The translations under genes were made by a program, and so were the position numbers. Shown piece after piece: positions 1 to 7,070 of a DNA stretch of 7,277 bases. Under the pieces are notes generated by a model that did no database searches, was not told the DNA's origin, and saw only the letters and a program-made list of their open reading frames with translations. Origin of the DNA: JAVBLQ01 sp031553435 (GTDB lineage: Bacteria; Bacteroidota; Bacteroidia; Bacteroidales; Azobacteroidaceae); contig JAVBLQ010000009.1 in NCBI GenBank assembly GCA_031553435.1, positions 1-7,277 of the forward strand, written 5' to 3'. How positions within the stretch are numbered: the stretch's first letter is position 1; every line of letters begins with the position of its first letter.

Positions 1-2853
1 ACGAAAGTTGGAGAATTATATGAAAAACTGGTTCCGAAGAAATTCGTTCTAAGTGATTTAAATGCTCCTGAAGAAATCGAATTCCGCGAATTATTTTTCT
101 GGCGTGCAGGTATGAATGCTGAAGAAATCGAATATGTGAACAATGGTAAGATGATGAAATCCAGTCTGGAGATTTATGCTCCGTTGGGAGGAACAGAACC
201 TTTGGAAAACCTCGCTCAATCAACCAATACGTTGAAATTAGAAGAATCAGTCACATTTTATCCCGAAGGTAAAAGTCCCCTGATCAGCATAACCCCCAAT
301 GATGCATTAGGCAATCGTATTGTCCGCGTTCACTCCAGTTCCGGAGGAAATGCCGGAGAGGGCGCTGAAAATTTACTGTTAGACAAAAATATTACTGCCA
401 ATAAGACTAAAAAATGGAGCTACAATACTTCTTCCCATTATGCAATCTTTGAATTATCTGATTATTACGACGTGGATAAGTTTGAGATCGATGACTGCAA
501 AACACGTGATACTTCAAACCCAAACTTTCCGGAATATTACATTTATGTAAGTACAACGGGAACGACTGATGGCGATTGGAAAGAAGTGGTTCACGAAACC
601 GGTCAGAGCGATGTAATGTACAAAGTTAAAGAAATTACATCTGCAAAAGCCCGCTACATCAAGTTTGTTCCGAAAGGCATTGCTACTGTCCGGATATATG
701 GGTTCCGCATCTACGGTCGTAAATCAGCTGGTTCGGTTCATCCGAAAGAATTGATTAGTGTGAGCAAACCGGTTATCGAACAACAAAATTCCACGAATAT
801 TCAACAATCTGCCCTTGCCTTGTTCGATGCAAATAAAACAGCCGAAAACAGTAAATGGTTTGCTTCGGGAGGAGATAAATATGTGATTGTCGATTTGAAA
901 GATGATTATGCTGTTTCCGGATTTAAACTATATGACGCACAATCGGTAAGCTCTTCCAACCAGAATATAAACGGATATAAAATTGCTCTCTCCGGCAATT
1001 TATCTGCATGGGAAACTGTAGTAGATGCTACCGGAAAGGGCAGTGAAAATGTAAAATCAGATGTGCTACAAGCAGCCAAAGTCGCCCGCTATGTCAAACT
1101 GGAAATTCCTGCTGATAGAATGGGAAGCAATAAGAATATCAACCTCTATGAGTTTGAGATTTACGGCAATCTTTTTGCTAATCAAGATGATGCACGACTG
1201 CAATTTCTGGGTTTATCGACAGGAACATTGACTCCTTCTTTTGATCCGGAAAGAACTTCATATATAGTAAATGTCCCCAAAGAAGTGGATAAAGTAACCA
1301 TTCAAGCTCTTGCACGCAGTGAAATGGCTGTCGTCAATGGAGATACGGGAGAAAAAAACTTGCAGTTAGGGATGAATACATTAGCTGTTACTGTAAAAGC
1401 AGCAGATAATATTACAACAAAAACGTATAACCTGACAATAAACCGTGCGGAAAAATCAGCATTGGCCGGATTAAAATCGTTGAATATTAATGGAGTAGAA
1501 ATGCTACAGGCTTTTGATGCTTCTACATTAAGCTACAGAACCGAAGCAAATAGCGAAACGCTCAATATTCAGGCAACTACCGACATTGATAACGTCACAA
1601 TCAGCGGTACGGGTGAACATACATTGGAAGACGGAGCAAACCAGCTGACTATTGCCGCTACTTCTGAAGATAAAAGTAACGTTGTAGCTTACAAATTAAC
1701 GGTATACAATACTAAAAACCTGATCAGCGTTTCTTCTGCTAATGGCAAAGGAAAACGTATTGTAAACATAGATTCCTATAGTGGCGCGACCGGAGTCAAC
1801 GAAAGTCCTTTCGATTTGTTGCTTGGCTGGAAAATAAACCTGAGCGGCAGTACTACGAACAAATGGTGCGATCTTTCCGCATCACCCTGGGTAATATTTT
1901 CTCTTTCAGATATTTATACCATCAACCGGATTGAATTCAGGGATTGTAAAATGATAGAACCGACTTTGGTCAATGTCCCCCAATATGCTGTATATGTAAG
2001 TACTACCAATACGGATGAAGGCAGTTGGACTCAGATTATCGATGAGTCGGGAGTTGGAGGCTTGAATGAAAAAATAAAATCATTCAACCCGGTAGATGCC
2101 CGTTTTGTAAAATTCGTTCCTGTCAAAGGAGATAATGCTGTCCGCATCTATGGCTTTGATATTTATGGAACATTCAAAGAAGCCATTGAACGGGATGGAA
2201 ACATCAGTGTTGGGAAAACAATCATGAATTACAGTTCCTGTACAAATGATATGTTAACTCCCGCCAATGCCCTCGATGGAAGAGAAACCGTTTGGCAATT
2301 CAGTCGCGCAGACGCATTTCTTGAAATTGACTTGGAAGATACTTATGAAATCAATAAATTTGCAGTGGTTGATGCTGCCGATTGGATCAACGGATATAAA
2401 GTATCTGTAAGTAATACGGGTAATGGCGCCGACTGGAGAGAAGTAGCAACCCCGACTTTTCCCGAAAAAACAATGCAACGCAAAGAAGTTACATTGAAAA
2501 CACCGGAGCAGGCCCGTTATGTACGTTTGGACATTCCCTCTGCTAATCAATATGGTACGAACCGGATTAAAGAATTCGAAATCTATAAATCCACAAATGG
2601 TTCCGGAATTCATGGAACAAAAACTTCTTCTTCCAAAATAGATTTTTATCCCAATCCGGTCAAGAAGGGAGAGAAAATGTATGTAAACGAAAAAGGATTG
2701 CTTAGCATATATTCTATGCAAGGAATTCTTGTTTTCAAACGAGATAAATTCGAACCTTCATTTATTTCTACAACAGATTTAATGCCAGGAACTTACATTA
2801 TTCAGGTTATCAATGACAATGTAATAAAACGGGCTAAATTGATTGTGAAATAA
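1..2853 (+). CDS. 3' part of a multidomain T9SS-exported protein (LamG-like tail, four discoidin-type domains, two cadherin-like domains, sorting domain)
   Basis: The frame is open from base 1, so the gene is cut at its 5' end; the ATG at 112 is internal. The visible 950 residues, numbered from base 1, begin with the end of a LamG/concanavalin-like jelly roll (RELFFWRAGMNAEEIEYVNN, then SLEIYAPL, about 1-65). Next come F5/8 type C (discoidin, CBM32-like) domains at about 94-240 and 250-390, cadherin-like beta-sandwich domains at 398-483 and 487-569, discoidin domains at 573-725 and 733-863, and a T9SS type A sorting domain at about 877-950 (FYPNPV, then LMPGTYIIQV and a basic end KRAKLIVK). 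Discoidin domains usually bind sugars, so this is probably the binding and anchoring half of a surface carbohydrate-active enzyme. Any catalytic domain lies upstream and cannot be seen. Domain calls are by eye; the sorting domain is the surest. The GH76 gene downstream, on the same strand, supports a glycan role. Confidence 0.85.
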   Translation, partial: TKVGELYEKLVPKKFVLSDLNAPEEIEFRELFFWRAGMNAEEIEYVNNGKMMKSSLEIYAPLGGTEPLENLAQSTNTLKLEESVTFYPEGKSPLISITPNDALGNRIVRVHSSSGGNAGEGAENLLLDKNITANKTKKWSYNTSSHYAIFELSDYYDVDKFEIDDCKTRDTSNPNFPEYYIYVSTTGTTDGDWKEVVHETGQSDVMYKVKEITSAKARYIKFVPKGIATVRIYGFRIYGRKSAGSVHPKELISVSKPVIEQQNSTNIQQSALALFDANKTAENSKWFASGGDKYVIVDLKDDYAVSGFKLYDAQSVSSSNQNINGYKIALSGNLSAWETVVDATGKGSENVKSDVLQAAKVARYVKLEIPADRMGSNKNINLYEFEIYGNLFANQDDARLQFLGLSTGTLTPSFDPERTSYIVNVPKEVDKVTIQALARSEMAVVNGDTGEKNLQLGMNTLAVTVKAADNITTKTYNLTINRAEKSALAGLKSLNINGVEMLQAFDASTLSYRTEANSETLNIQATTDIDNVTISGTGEHTLEDGANQLTIAATSEDKSNVVAYKLTVYNTKNLISVSSANGKGKRIVNIDSYSGATGVNESPFDLLLGWKINLSGSTTNKWCDLSASPWVIFSLSDIYTINRIEFRDCKMIEPTLVNVPQYAVYVSTTNTDEGSWTQIIDESGVGGLNEKIKSFNPVDARFVKFVPVKGDNAVRIYGFDIYGTFKEAIERDGNISVGKTIMNYSSCTNDMLTPANALDGRETVWQFSRADAFLEIDLEDTYEINKFAVVDAADWINGYKVSVSNTGNGADWREVATPTFPEKTMQRKEVTLKTPEQARYVRLDIPSANQYGTNRIKEFEIYKSTNGSGIHGTKTSSSKIDFYPNPVKKGEKMYVNEKGLLSIYSMQGILVFKRDKFEPSFISTTDLMPGTYIIQVINDNVIKRAKLIVK

Positions 2854-2879
2854 TGAATTAGTTTATAATATTTATTTTT

Positions 2880-2948
2880 GGCCAAAGGCGAAGGGCGAAA
2901 GGCAAAATATGATTTGCACATGATTTCCTTCGCCCTGCGCCTTGGGCC
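2880..2948. repeat. Long imperfect hairpin with 7-base repeat arms; possible terminator
   Basis: The arm at 2880-2902 (GGCCAAAGGCGAAGGGCG and on) pairs with 2927-2948 (CCTTCGCCCTGCGCCTTGGG and on), about 20 of 22 positions, around a loop of 24 bases. The left arm itself is made of three near-copies of a 7-mer (AAAGGCG, AAGGGCG, AAAGGCA). It begins 27 bases after the stop of the discoidin protein, so it may end that transcript, but the T run after it is short. It could instead be a dispersed intergenic repeat. I saw no small gene in the rest of 2854-3022. Confidence 0.6.
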
Positions 2949-3022
2949 TTTTGCCGAACATAGTATAAACTAAATTTTATCATACACTTAACTTAAAACA
3001 GTTTCTCAATCAGAATTAAATA

Positions 3023-4204
3023 ATGGAAAAAAAATTCACTTTTAGCCTTATTATTATTCTCCTTTCAGGAGCCCTTCATGCCAATAGTACAAATTCGAAA
3101 AAAAATGAAGCCAGGGAAACTCTGGATGCTATTTTTTCCAATTATTCTGTAAAAGAAAGCTGTTTATTCCGTGAAACATATCCTTTCGATGAAACTCATA
3201 AAGCAACCTACTTAGCCGATGAAGAACAAGCCAATAGAATTAATCCGTATGCATATCTTTGGCCCTTTTCCGGAAATTTATCCGCATTGACAGCCTTATA
3301 TGAAAACACAAATGACCCGGAATATCTGGAGATGCTCAATGACAGAATTTTACCGGGACTGGAAGAGTATTTCGATGCCAAACGCCGTCCGTCCGGATAT
3401 GCATCGTATATCAACTCCGCTCCCGAATCAGATCGTTTTTATGATGATAATGTCTGGTTGGGAATAGATTTTGCCGACCTTTATATATCAACAAAAGAAG
3501 AAAAATTCCTCGACAAAGCCCGATTGATCTGGAAGTTCGTTATTAGCGGAAAAGACAACAAATTAGGAGGCGGAATTTATTGGTGTGAACAAAAGAAAAA
3601 ATCTAAAAATACATGTTCCAATGCCCCGGCATCCGTATTTGCCTTCAAGCTTTTCATCGCAACCGGCAATAACCTCTACTTGAATGAAGGTAAAAAGTTG
3701 TATGAATGGACAAAAAAAATGCTACAGGATGAAAATGATTTCCTCTACTATGATAATATTAATTTGAAAGGTAAAGTTGGAAAAACAAAATACACATACA
3801 ATAGCGGACAAATGCTACAGGCCGCTGCGCTTTTGTATAAAATCACGAAAGAAGAAATATATCTGAAAGAAGCGCAATCAGTAGCACAATCATGTTATGA
3901 TCGCTTTTTTCATGATTTTACAACTGATAACGGCGAAAAATTCCGGTTAATGAACAAAGGAGATGTGTGGTTTATAGCCATCATGTTCCGTGGTTTTCTG
4001 GAACTATATCTCCAGGATAATAATCCTGAATATATCAATACTTTCAAAAAAAATCTTGACTATGCATGGTTACACATGCGCGATTCCAACGGACTTTTTA
4101 ATACAGACTGGAGTGGACATGAAAAAGATAAAAGCAAATGGTTGCTTACACAAGCAGCCATGGTCGAAATGTATGCACGGATATCAGCAATTCATAATAA
4201 TTAG
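3023..4204 (+). CDS. Secreted glycoside hydrolase family 76 (alpha-1,6-mannanase type)
   Basis: The 393-residue product has a type I signal peptide: MEKK, a hydrophobic stretch to about residue 17, and likely cleavage after ALHA (residue 20). There is no lipobox cysteine and no T9SS sorting domain, so a periplasmic or freely secreted location is likely. The rest fits a single (alpha/alpha)6-barrel GH76 domain of ordinary length. The paired aspartates D141-D142 in FYDDNVWLGIDF match the catalytic Asp-Asp of GH76. GGGIYW (182-187) with the following SNAPASVFAFKLF, YTYNSGQMLQAAALLY (257-272) and the closing LLTQAAMVEMYARI also fit the family. Characterised members cleave alpha-1,6-mannosidic bonds, as in the fungal mannan backbone; the exact substrate here is not shown. 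The ATG at 3023 is chosen because it gives the signal peptide; no clear Shine-Dalgarno sequence precedes it. It follows the discoidin/T9SS gene by 169 bases, and the hairpin between them makes joint transcription uncertain. Confidence 0.88.
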   Translation: MEKKFTFSLIIILLSGALHANSTNSKKNEARETLDAIFSNYSVKESCLFRETYPFDETHKATYLADEEQANRINPYAYLWPFSGNLSALTALYENTNDPEYLEMLNDRILPGLEEYFDAKRRPSGYASYINSAPESDRFYDDNVWLGIDFADLYISTKEEKFLDKARLIWKFVISGKDNKLGGGIYWCEQKKKSKNTCSNAPASVFAFKLFIATGNNLYLNEGKKLYEWTKKMLQDENDFLYYDNINLKGKVGKTKYTYNSGQMLQAAALLYKITKEEIYLKEAQSVAQSCYDRFFHDFTTDNGEKFRLMNKGDVWFIAIMFRGFLELYLQDNNPEYINTFKKNLDYAWLHMRDSNGLFNTDWSGHEKDKSKWLLTQAAMVEMYARISAIHNN

Positions 4205-4213
4205 TAATGTGAT

Positions 4214-4819
4214 TTAAAATTCTATCGAAAGCTGCCTCTCATCCGGCAGTAACGTAAAACTTTTACGGTGATAAATAGTAGCTCCGAACTGTTCGATTCC
4301 TTTCCTGTGTTTTAATGTAGGGTAACCTTTGTTATTTTTCCAGTCATACATATCAAACTCATCATGTAACTTTTTCATATAATCATCACGATAAGTTTTG
4401 GCAAGAACAGAAGCTGCCGCGATAGATAAATATTTTCCATCCCCCTTAACAACACATGTGTGCGCAATATCTTTATATTTTTTGAAACGATTGCCGTCAA
4501 TCAATAAATGTTCCGGCTTTATTTTTAATTGGTCGATTGCCCGGTGCATAGCCAGAAATGAAGCATTCAGGATATTGATTTCATCGATCTCTTCCGGCGA
4601 TACAATTCCAACAGCCCAAGCCAATGCCTCTTTTTCGATTATTTCGCGCAAGCGGTATCGTTCTTTTTCCTTCAATTGTTTGGAATCATTCAATTCTTCG
4701 CAAATAAAACTTTCAGGTAAAATAACGGATGCTGCAAATACGGCGCCTGCCAGACAACCTCGTCCGGCCTCATCACATCCGGCTTCAATTTTCGTTCTGT
4801 CAAGATAAGGAAGAAGCAT
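4214..4819 (-). CDS. rnhB: Ribonuclease HII
   Basis: RNase HII cuts RNA in RNA-DNA hybrids and removes single ribonucleotides from DNA. The product of 201 residues has the usual length. Its acidic catalytic set is visible: D16-E17 in CDEAGRG, D108 in LLIDGN, and D127 in KGDGKYLSIAAASVLAK. DSKQL (45-49) and GYPTLKHRKGI (165-175) are family motifs. The frame stays open upstream to an ATG at 4927, adding 36 residues, but I chose the ATG at 4819. The protein then begins MLLPYLDRTKIEAGCDEAGR, like homologues I recall from Bacteroides. The extra residues are also encoded by a palindrome, and the likely promoter at 4935-4966 would place the transcription start at about 4928, leaving no leader for the longer form. 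The gene is divergent from trmB and convergent with the GH76 gene. Confidence 0.95.
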   Translation of the reverse strand: MLLPYLDRTKIEAGCDEAGRGCLAGAVFAASVILPESFICEELNDSKQLKEKERYRLREIIEKEALAWAVGIVSPEEIDEINILNASFLAMHRAIDQLKIKPEHLLIDGNRFKKYKDIAHTCVVKGDGKYLSIAAASVLAKTYRDDYMKKLHDEFDMYDWKNNKGYPTLKHRKGIEQFGATIYHRKSFTLLPDERQLSIEF

Positions 4820-4851
4820 TATTTGTTGTTTCAAAGTTAAATTTAAATCAA

Positions 4852-4900
4852 TATGAACATTTTTGGGTGCACGGTACGCGGTGCACCCAAAAGATTCATA
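4852..4900. repeat. Strong palindrome in the rnhB leader
   Basis: A perfect 12-base inverted repeat, TTTTGGGTGCAC at 4861-4872 and GTGCACCCAAAA at 4881-4892, surrounds the 8-base centre GGTACGCG. After a small internal loop, TATGAA (4852-4857) pairs with TTCATA (4895-4900). A weaker A/T-rich extension (AAATTTA at 4839-4845 with TAAATTT at 4915-4921) is possible. It lies between the likely rnhB promoter and start codon, so it would be in the 5' untranslated RNA. It may be an mRNA hairpin, a repressor operator, or a dispersed intergenic palindrome; the sequence does not decide. It is not a typical terminator for rnhB because it precedes the gene. Confidence 0.85.
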
Positions 4901-4934
4901 TCGGTCACGATTTGTAAATTTAAACAATATCGTA

Positions 4935-4966
4935 CAAATTTATATGATTTTGTTTTGAACGTCAAA
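4935..4966 (-). promoter_or_regulatory. Probable Bacteroidetes-type promoter of rnhB
   Basis: On the minus strand, TTTG (4966-4963) is followed by exactly 20 bases and then TAAATTTG (4942-4935). This fits the known Bacteroidetes consensus TTTG-N19-21-TAnnTTTG at both boxes and in spacing. Transcription would start near 4928, giving a leader of about 110 bases that contains the palindrome at 4852-4900. Confidence 0.7.
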
Positions 4967-5005
4967 CCTCTTTTCGTTTTTCATAACAAAATCTCTATTT
5001 TTTAT

Positions 5006-5013
5006 TATTTTTG
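5006..5013 (+). promoter_or_regulatory. Possible -7 box of the trmB promoter
   Basis: TATTTTTG matches TAnnTTTG in full. The expected TTTG box 19-21 bases upstream is absent; only T-rich sequence (4977-4982) lies nearby. If used, transcription would start near 5018-5021, after the TTG at 5011 and before the GTG at 5035, which fits the shorter trmB reading. The T-rich background makes a chance match plausible. Confidence 0.4.
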
Positions 5014-5034
5014 TCCTGTTTTAAAAATCATCAG

Positions 5035-5802
5035 GTGGGTAAAAATAAATTACAGAAATTCGAGGATATGTATTCTTATCCTCATGTTTTTCAATATCCT
5101 TTTGCAGTCCTTCAGGAAAAAGGATTTGAAATGAAAGGAAAATGGAATGAATTGTTTTTCAGAAACGATCATCCTATTGTGCTTGAATTAGGCTGTGGCA
5201 AAGGAGAATACGCAGTCGGATTAGGAAAAATATATCCGGAAAAAAATTTAATAGGCATCGATATTAAAGGGGCAAGGATGTGGACAGGAGCTAAAGAAGC
5301 GCTTGAGTCAAGGATGGGCAATATCGCTTTTCTGCGTACACATATTGAGCTTTTGACCTATTTCTTCGCTCCGGGAGAAATTTCTGAAATATGGATTACT
5401 TTCCCTGATCCTCAAATGAAGAAGGTAAATAAACGGATGACTTCCACCCGTTTCATGAAATTATACCGGCAAGTGCTTTCTGATAATGGAATGATACACT
5501 TGAAAACGGATAGTAATTTTATGTATCAATATACCTGTGAAATGATTAAAGCCAATCAACTTCCTGTTTTATTCTCAACAGAAGACTTGTATCATTCTGA
5601 TTTGAACAATAAAATACTATCAATACAAACTTTTTATGAACAACAATGGCTGGAACGTGGTTTAAATATCAAGTATATCAAATTCCTTTGTGAAGAACGG
5701 GAAAACTGGATCGAACCGGATATTGAAATTGAGTATGATCCGTATCGTAGTTTTAACAGAAGTCGAAGATCGGAAAATGGGAAGCTGATAGTTGAAAATT
5801 AA
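5035..5802 (+). CDS. trmB: tRNA (guanine-N7-)-methyltransferase
   Basis: TrmB uses S-adenosylmethionine to make m7G at position 46 of tRNA variable loops. The 255-residue product shows the SAM-binding loop ELGCGKGEY (51-59), the acidic strand end GIDIKGARM (74-82), the substrate and catalytic region ITFPDPQMKK (121-130), LKTDSNF (156-162), and the closing QTFYEQQWLERGLNIKYIKF (198-217), the TxYE-type motif of the family. I chose the GTG at 5035 because it gives MGKNKLQKF, the start I recall for Bacteroidales TrmB. A TTG at 5011 would add eight residues with no family likeness. The region after FPDP reads QMKKVNKRM rather than the WxKxRHxKRR form of E. coli, which I believe is ordinary for this phylum. 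The gene is followed after 38 bases by mrp on the same strand, with no convincing terminator between, so co-transcription is likely. Confidence 0.95.
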   Translation: MGKNKLQKFEDMYSYPHVFQYPFAVLQEKGFEMKGKWNELFFRNDHPIVLELGCGKGEYAVGLGKIYPEKNLIGIDIKGARMWTGAKEALESRMGNIAFLRTHIELLTYFFAPGEISEIWITFPDPQMKKVNKRMTSTRFMKLYRQVLSDNGMIHLKTDSNFMYQYTCEMIKANQLPVLFSTEDLYHSDLNNKILSIQTFYEQQWLERGLNIKYIKFLCEERENWIEPDIEIEYDPYRSFNRSRRSENGKLIVEN

Positions 5803-5821
5803 TTTTTCACTTTCCATTTTC
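5773..5821. repeat. Imperfect inverted repeat spanning the trmB stop
   Basis: GAAAATGGGAAG (5773-5784) pairs with CTTTCCATTTTC (5810-5821) at 11 of 12 positions, the remaining pair being G-U in RNA. An alternative fold pairs GTTGAAAA (5791-5798) with TTTTCAAC (5817-5824). The repeat covers the last trmB codons and part of the trmB-mrp gap. The arms are low-complexity, A/T-rich purine or pyrimidine runs, so the fold is weak. It may affect mRNA processing between the two genes or be a decayed intergenic repeat. Confidence 0.5.
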
Positions 5822-5840
5822 AACTTTCAATTAAATAAAA

Positions 5841-6959
5841 ATGTCAATCTATCCCAAACTCATACTAGATGCCCTCAAAAATGTCCGCTATCCGGGAACA
5901 GGGCAAGATATTGTTTCGGCCGGAATGGTTGAAAACGATATCCATATTGCAGGAAACAAAGTTTCTTTCTCTATCCTTTTCGATAAACCTAATGATCCTT
6001 TCATCAAGTCAGTAATCAAAGCTGCCGAAACAGCTATCCTGACTTATGCCGGAGAAGATATTGATATCAAAGGTAATATAGAAGCACGAGCAAAACAGAC
6101 TGTCCGTCAGGAACCTGAAAAATTATTATCTCAGGTAAGAAATATCATTGCCATCTCTTCCGGAAAAGGAGGCGTGGGAAAAAGTACCGTATCTGCCAAC
6201 CTGGCTGTGACATTGGCTCAAATGGGTTATAAAGTCGGACTATTAGATGCCGATATTTACGGTCCGTCTATGCCGAAAATGTTCAATCTGGAAGATGCCC
6301 GGCCACTTTTGGAGTCCATAGATGAAAAAGATTACATCATACCTGCTGAAAATTATGGAGTAAAGCTTTTATCTATCGGTTTTTTTGTTGATAAAAACAA
6401 TGCTTTGGTATGGAGAGGTTCCATGGCAAGTAATGCGTTGAAGCAACTCATTGGTGATGCACTTTGGGGTGATCTGGATTTTTTTCTGATAGATTTGCCT
6501 CCCGGTACAAGTGATATACATTTAACATTGGTACAAACATTGTCGATCACGGGAGCTGTAGTTGTAAGTACGCCTCAGGAAGTAGCTTTGGCTGATGCAA
6601 GAAAAGGCATCAGTATGTTTACCGGAGAAAAAATTAATGTTCCCGTACTTGGTCTGGTCGAAAATATGGCATGGTTTACACCTGCAGAACTTCCTCAAAA
6701 TAAATATTATATCTTCGGAAAAGAAGGATGTAGAAAGCTTGCGGAAGAAATGAATGTTCCTTTACTTGGACAAATTCCTATTGTTCAGAGTATTTGTGAA
6801 GGAGGCGATTCCGGTAAACCTGTAGCTTTGAATGAAAATTCTATTACCGGGCAAGCTTTTCACTCATTGGCAGAAAATTTTGTAAAACAAGTAGAATACC
6901 GGAATCAACATTTGGCTCCGACTCAAAAAGTGGAGATTACACACGGGAAAAAGCACTGA
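5841..6959 (+). CDS. mrp: Mrp/NBP35 family P-loop ATPase, iron-sulfur cluster carrier (ApbC-like)
   Basis: Proteins of this family bind and deliver iron-sulfur clusters in the cytoplasm using ATP. The 372-residue product starts with a MIP18/DUF59-type domain (about 1-85; ILDALKNVRYPGTGQDIVSA) and continues with a ParA/MinD-like ATPase domain. The deviant Walker A SGKGGVGKST is at 107-116, with signature lysine K109 and P-loop lysine K114. LLDADIYGPSMP is at 134-145 and the Walker B region FFLIDLPPGTSD at 214-225. The CxxC pair that bridges a cluster in E. coli and Salmonella ApbC is missing: after VENMAWF the sequence reads TPAELPQNKYYIFG. The only cysteines in the whole protein are C297 and C319. 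I recall other Bacteroidales Mrp proteins with the same TPAEL form, so this is probably a lineage trait rather than damage. The ATG at 5841 gives the usual beginning and lies 38 bases after trmB. Confidence 0.93.
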   Translation: MSIYPKLILDALKNVRYPGTGQDIVSAGMVENDIHIAGNKVSFSILFDKPNDPFIKSVIKAAETAILTYAGEDIDIKGNIEARAKQTVRQEPEKLLSQVRNIIAISSGKGGVGKSTVSANLAVTLAQMGYKVGLLDADIYGPSMPKMFNLEDARPLLESIDEKDYIIPAENYGVKLLSIGFFVDKNNALVWRGSMASNALKQLIGDALWGDLDFFLIDLPPGTSDIHLTLVQTLSITGAVVVSTPQEVALADARKGISMFTGEKINVPVLGLVENMAWFTPAELPQNKYYIFGKEGCRKLAEEMNVPLLGQIPIVQSICEGGDSGKPVALNENSITGQAFHSLAENFVKQVEYRNQHLAPTQKVEITHGKKH

Positions 6960-6966
6960 ATAAGCA

Positions 6967-7029
6967 TTTTAAACACGAAGACACGAAGGCACGAAGGAAA
7001 TTTAAACTTTGTGTCTTCGTGTTTTAAAA
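6967..7029 (+). terminator. Long hairpin after mrp, probable terminator
   Basis: The arm at 6967-6988 (TTTTAAACACGAAGACACGA and on) pairs with 7007-7029, broken only by one extra base and one G-U pair, so about 20 pairs. The left arm and loop carry three tandem 8-base units, CACGAAGA, CACGAAGG, CACGAAGG (6974-6997). The hairpin begins 7 bases after the mrp stop, and the right arm ends in TTTTAAAA, so it could stop transcription from either side. Similar CACGAAGG runs are, as I recall, common between genes in Bacteroidetes. Confidence 0.6.
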
Positions 7030-7070
7030 CCTTTCCTTGCTTCTCAACGTTGTAACCTTTATTAATTACA

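Noticed and set aside
112..114. ATG at 112 as the start of the first gene
   Set aside because: The frame continues open to base 1 and the residues before it complete a LamG-like domain end, so this methionine is internal.
2254..2721. 155-codon open frame on the minus strand inside the discoidin/T9SS gene
   Set aside because: It lies wholly opposite well-supported discoidin and sorting-domain coding sequence, shows no family likeness, and has no promoter or start context.
2950..2978. Possible GH76 gene promoter: TTTG at 2950-2953 and TAAATTTT at 2971-2978
   Set aside because: The spacing is 17 rather than 19-21, the -7 box ends in T instead of G, and the TTTG lies at the edge of the hairpin, so a chance match is likely.
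4398..4808. 136-codon open frame on the plus strand opposite rnhB
   Set aside because: It covers the conserved RNase HII catalytic region in antisense and its product has no recognisable motif; it is a shadow.
4853..5134. 93-codon open frame on the plus strand across the rnhB-trmB gap
   Set aside because: It is A/T-rich, runs through the palindrome and the likely rnhB promoter, and overlaps the true start of trmB in another frame.
6974..6997. Three tandem CACGAAG-type units as a CRISPR-like or iteron array
   Set aside because: The units are 8 bases with no spacers and form one arm of a hairpin next to the mrp stop; there is no replication or Cas gene nearby.
7045..7052. Short palindrome CAACGTTG as an operator
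   Set aside because: An 8-base palindrome alone is too short to support, and no promoter could be recognised around it.
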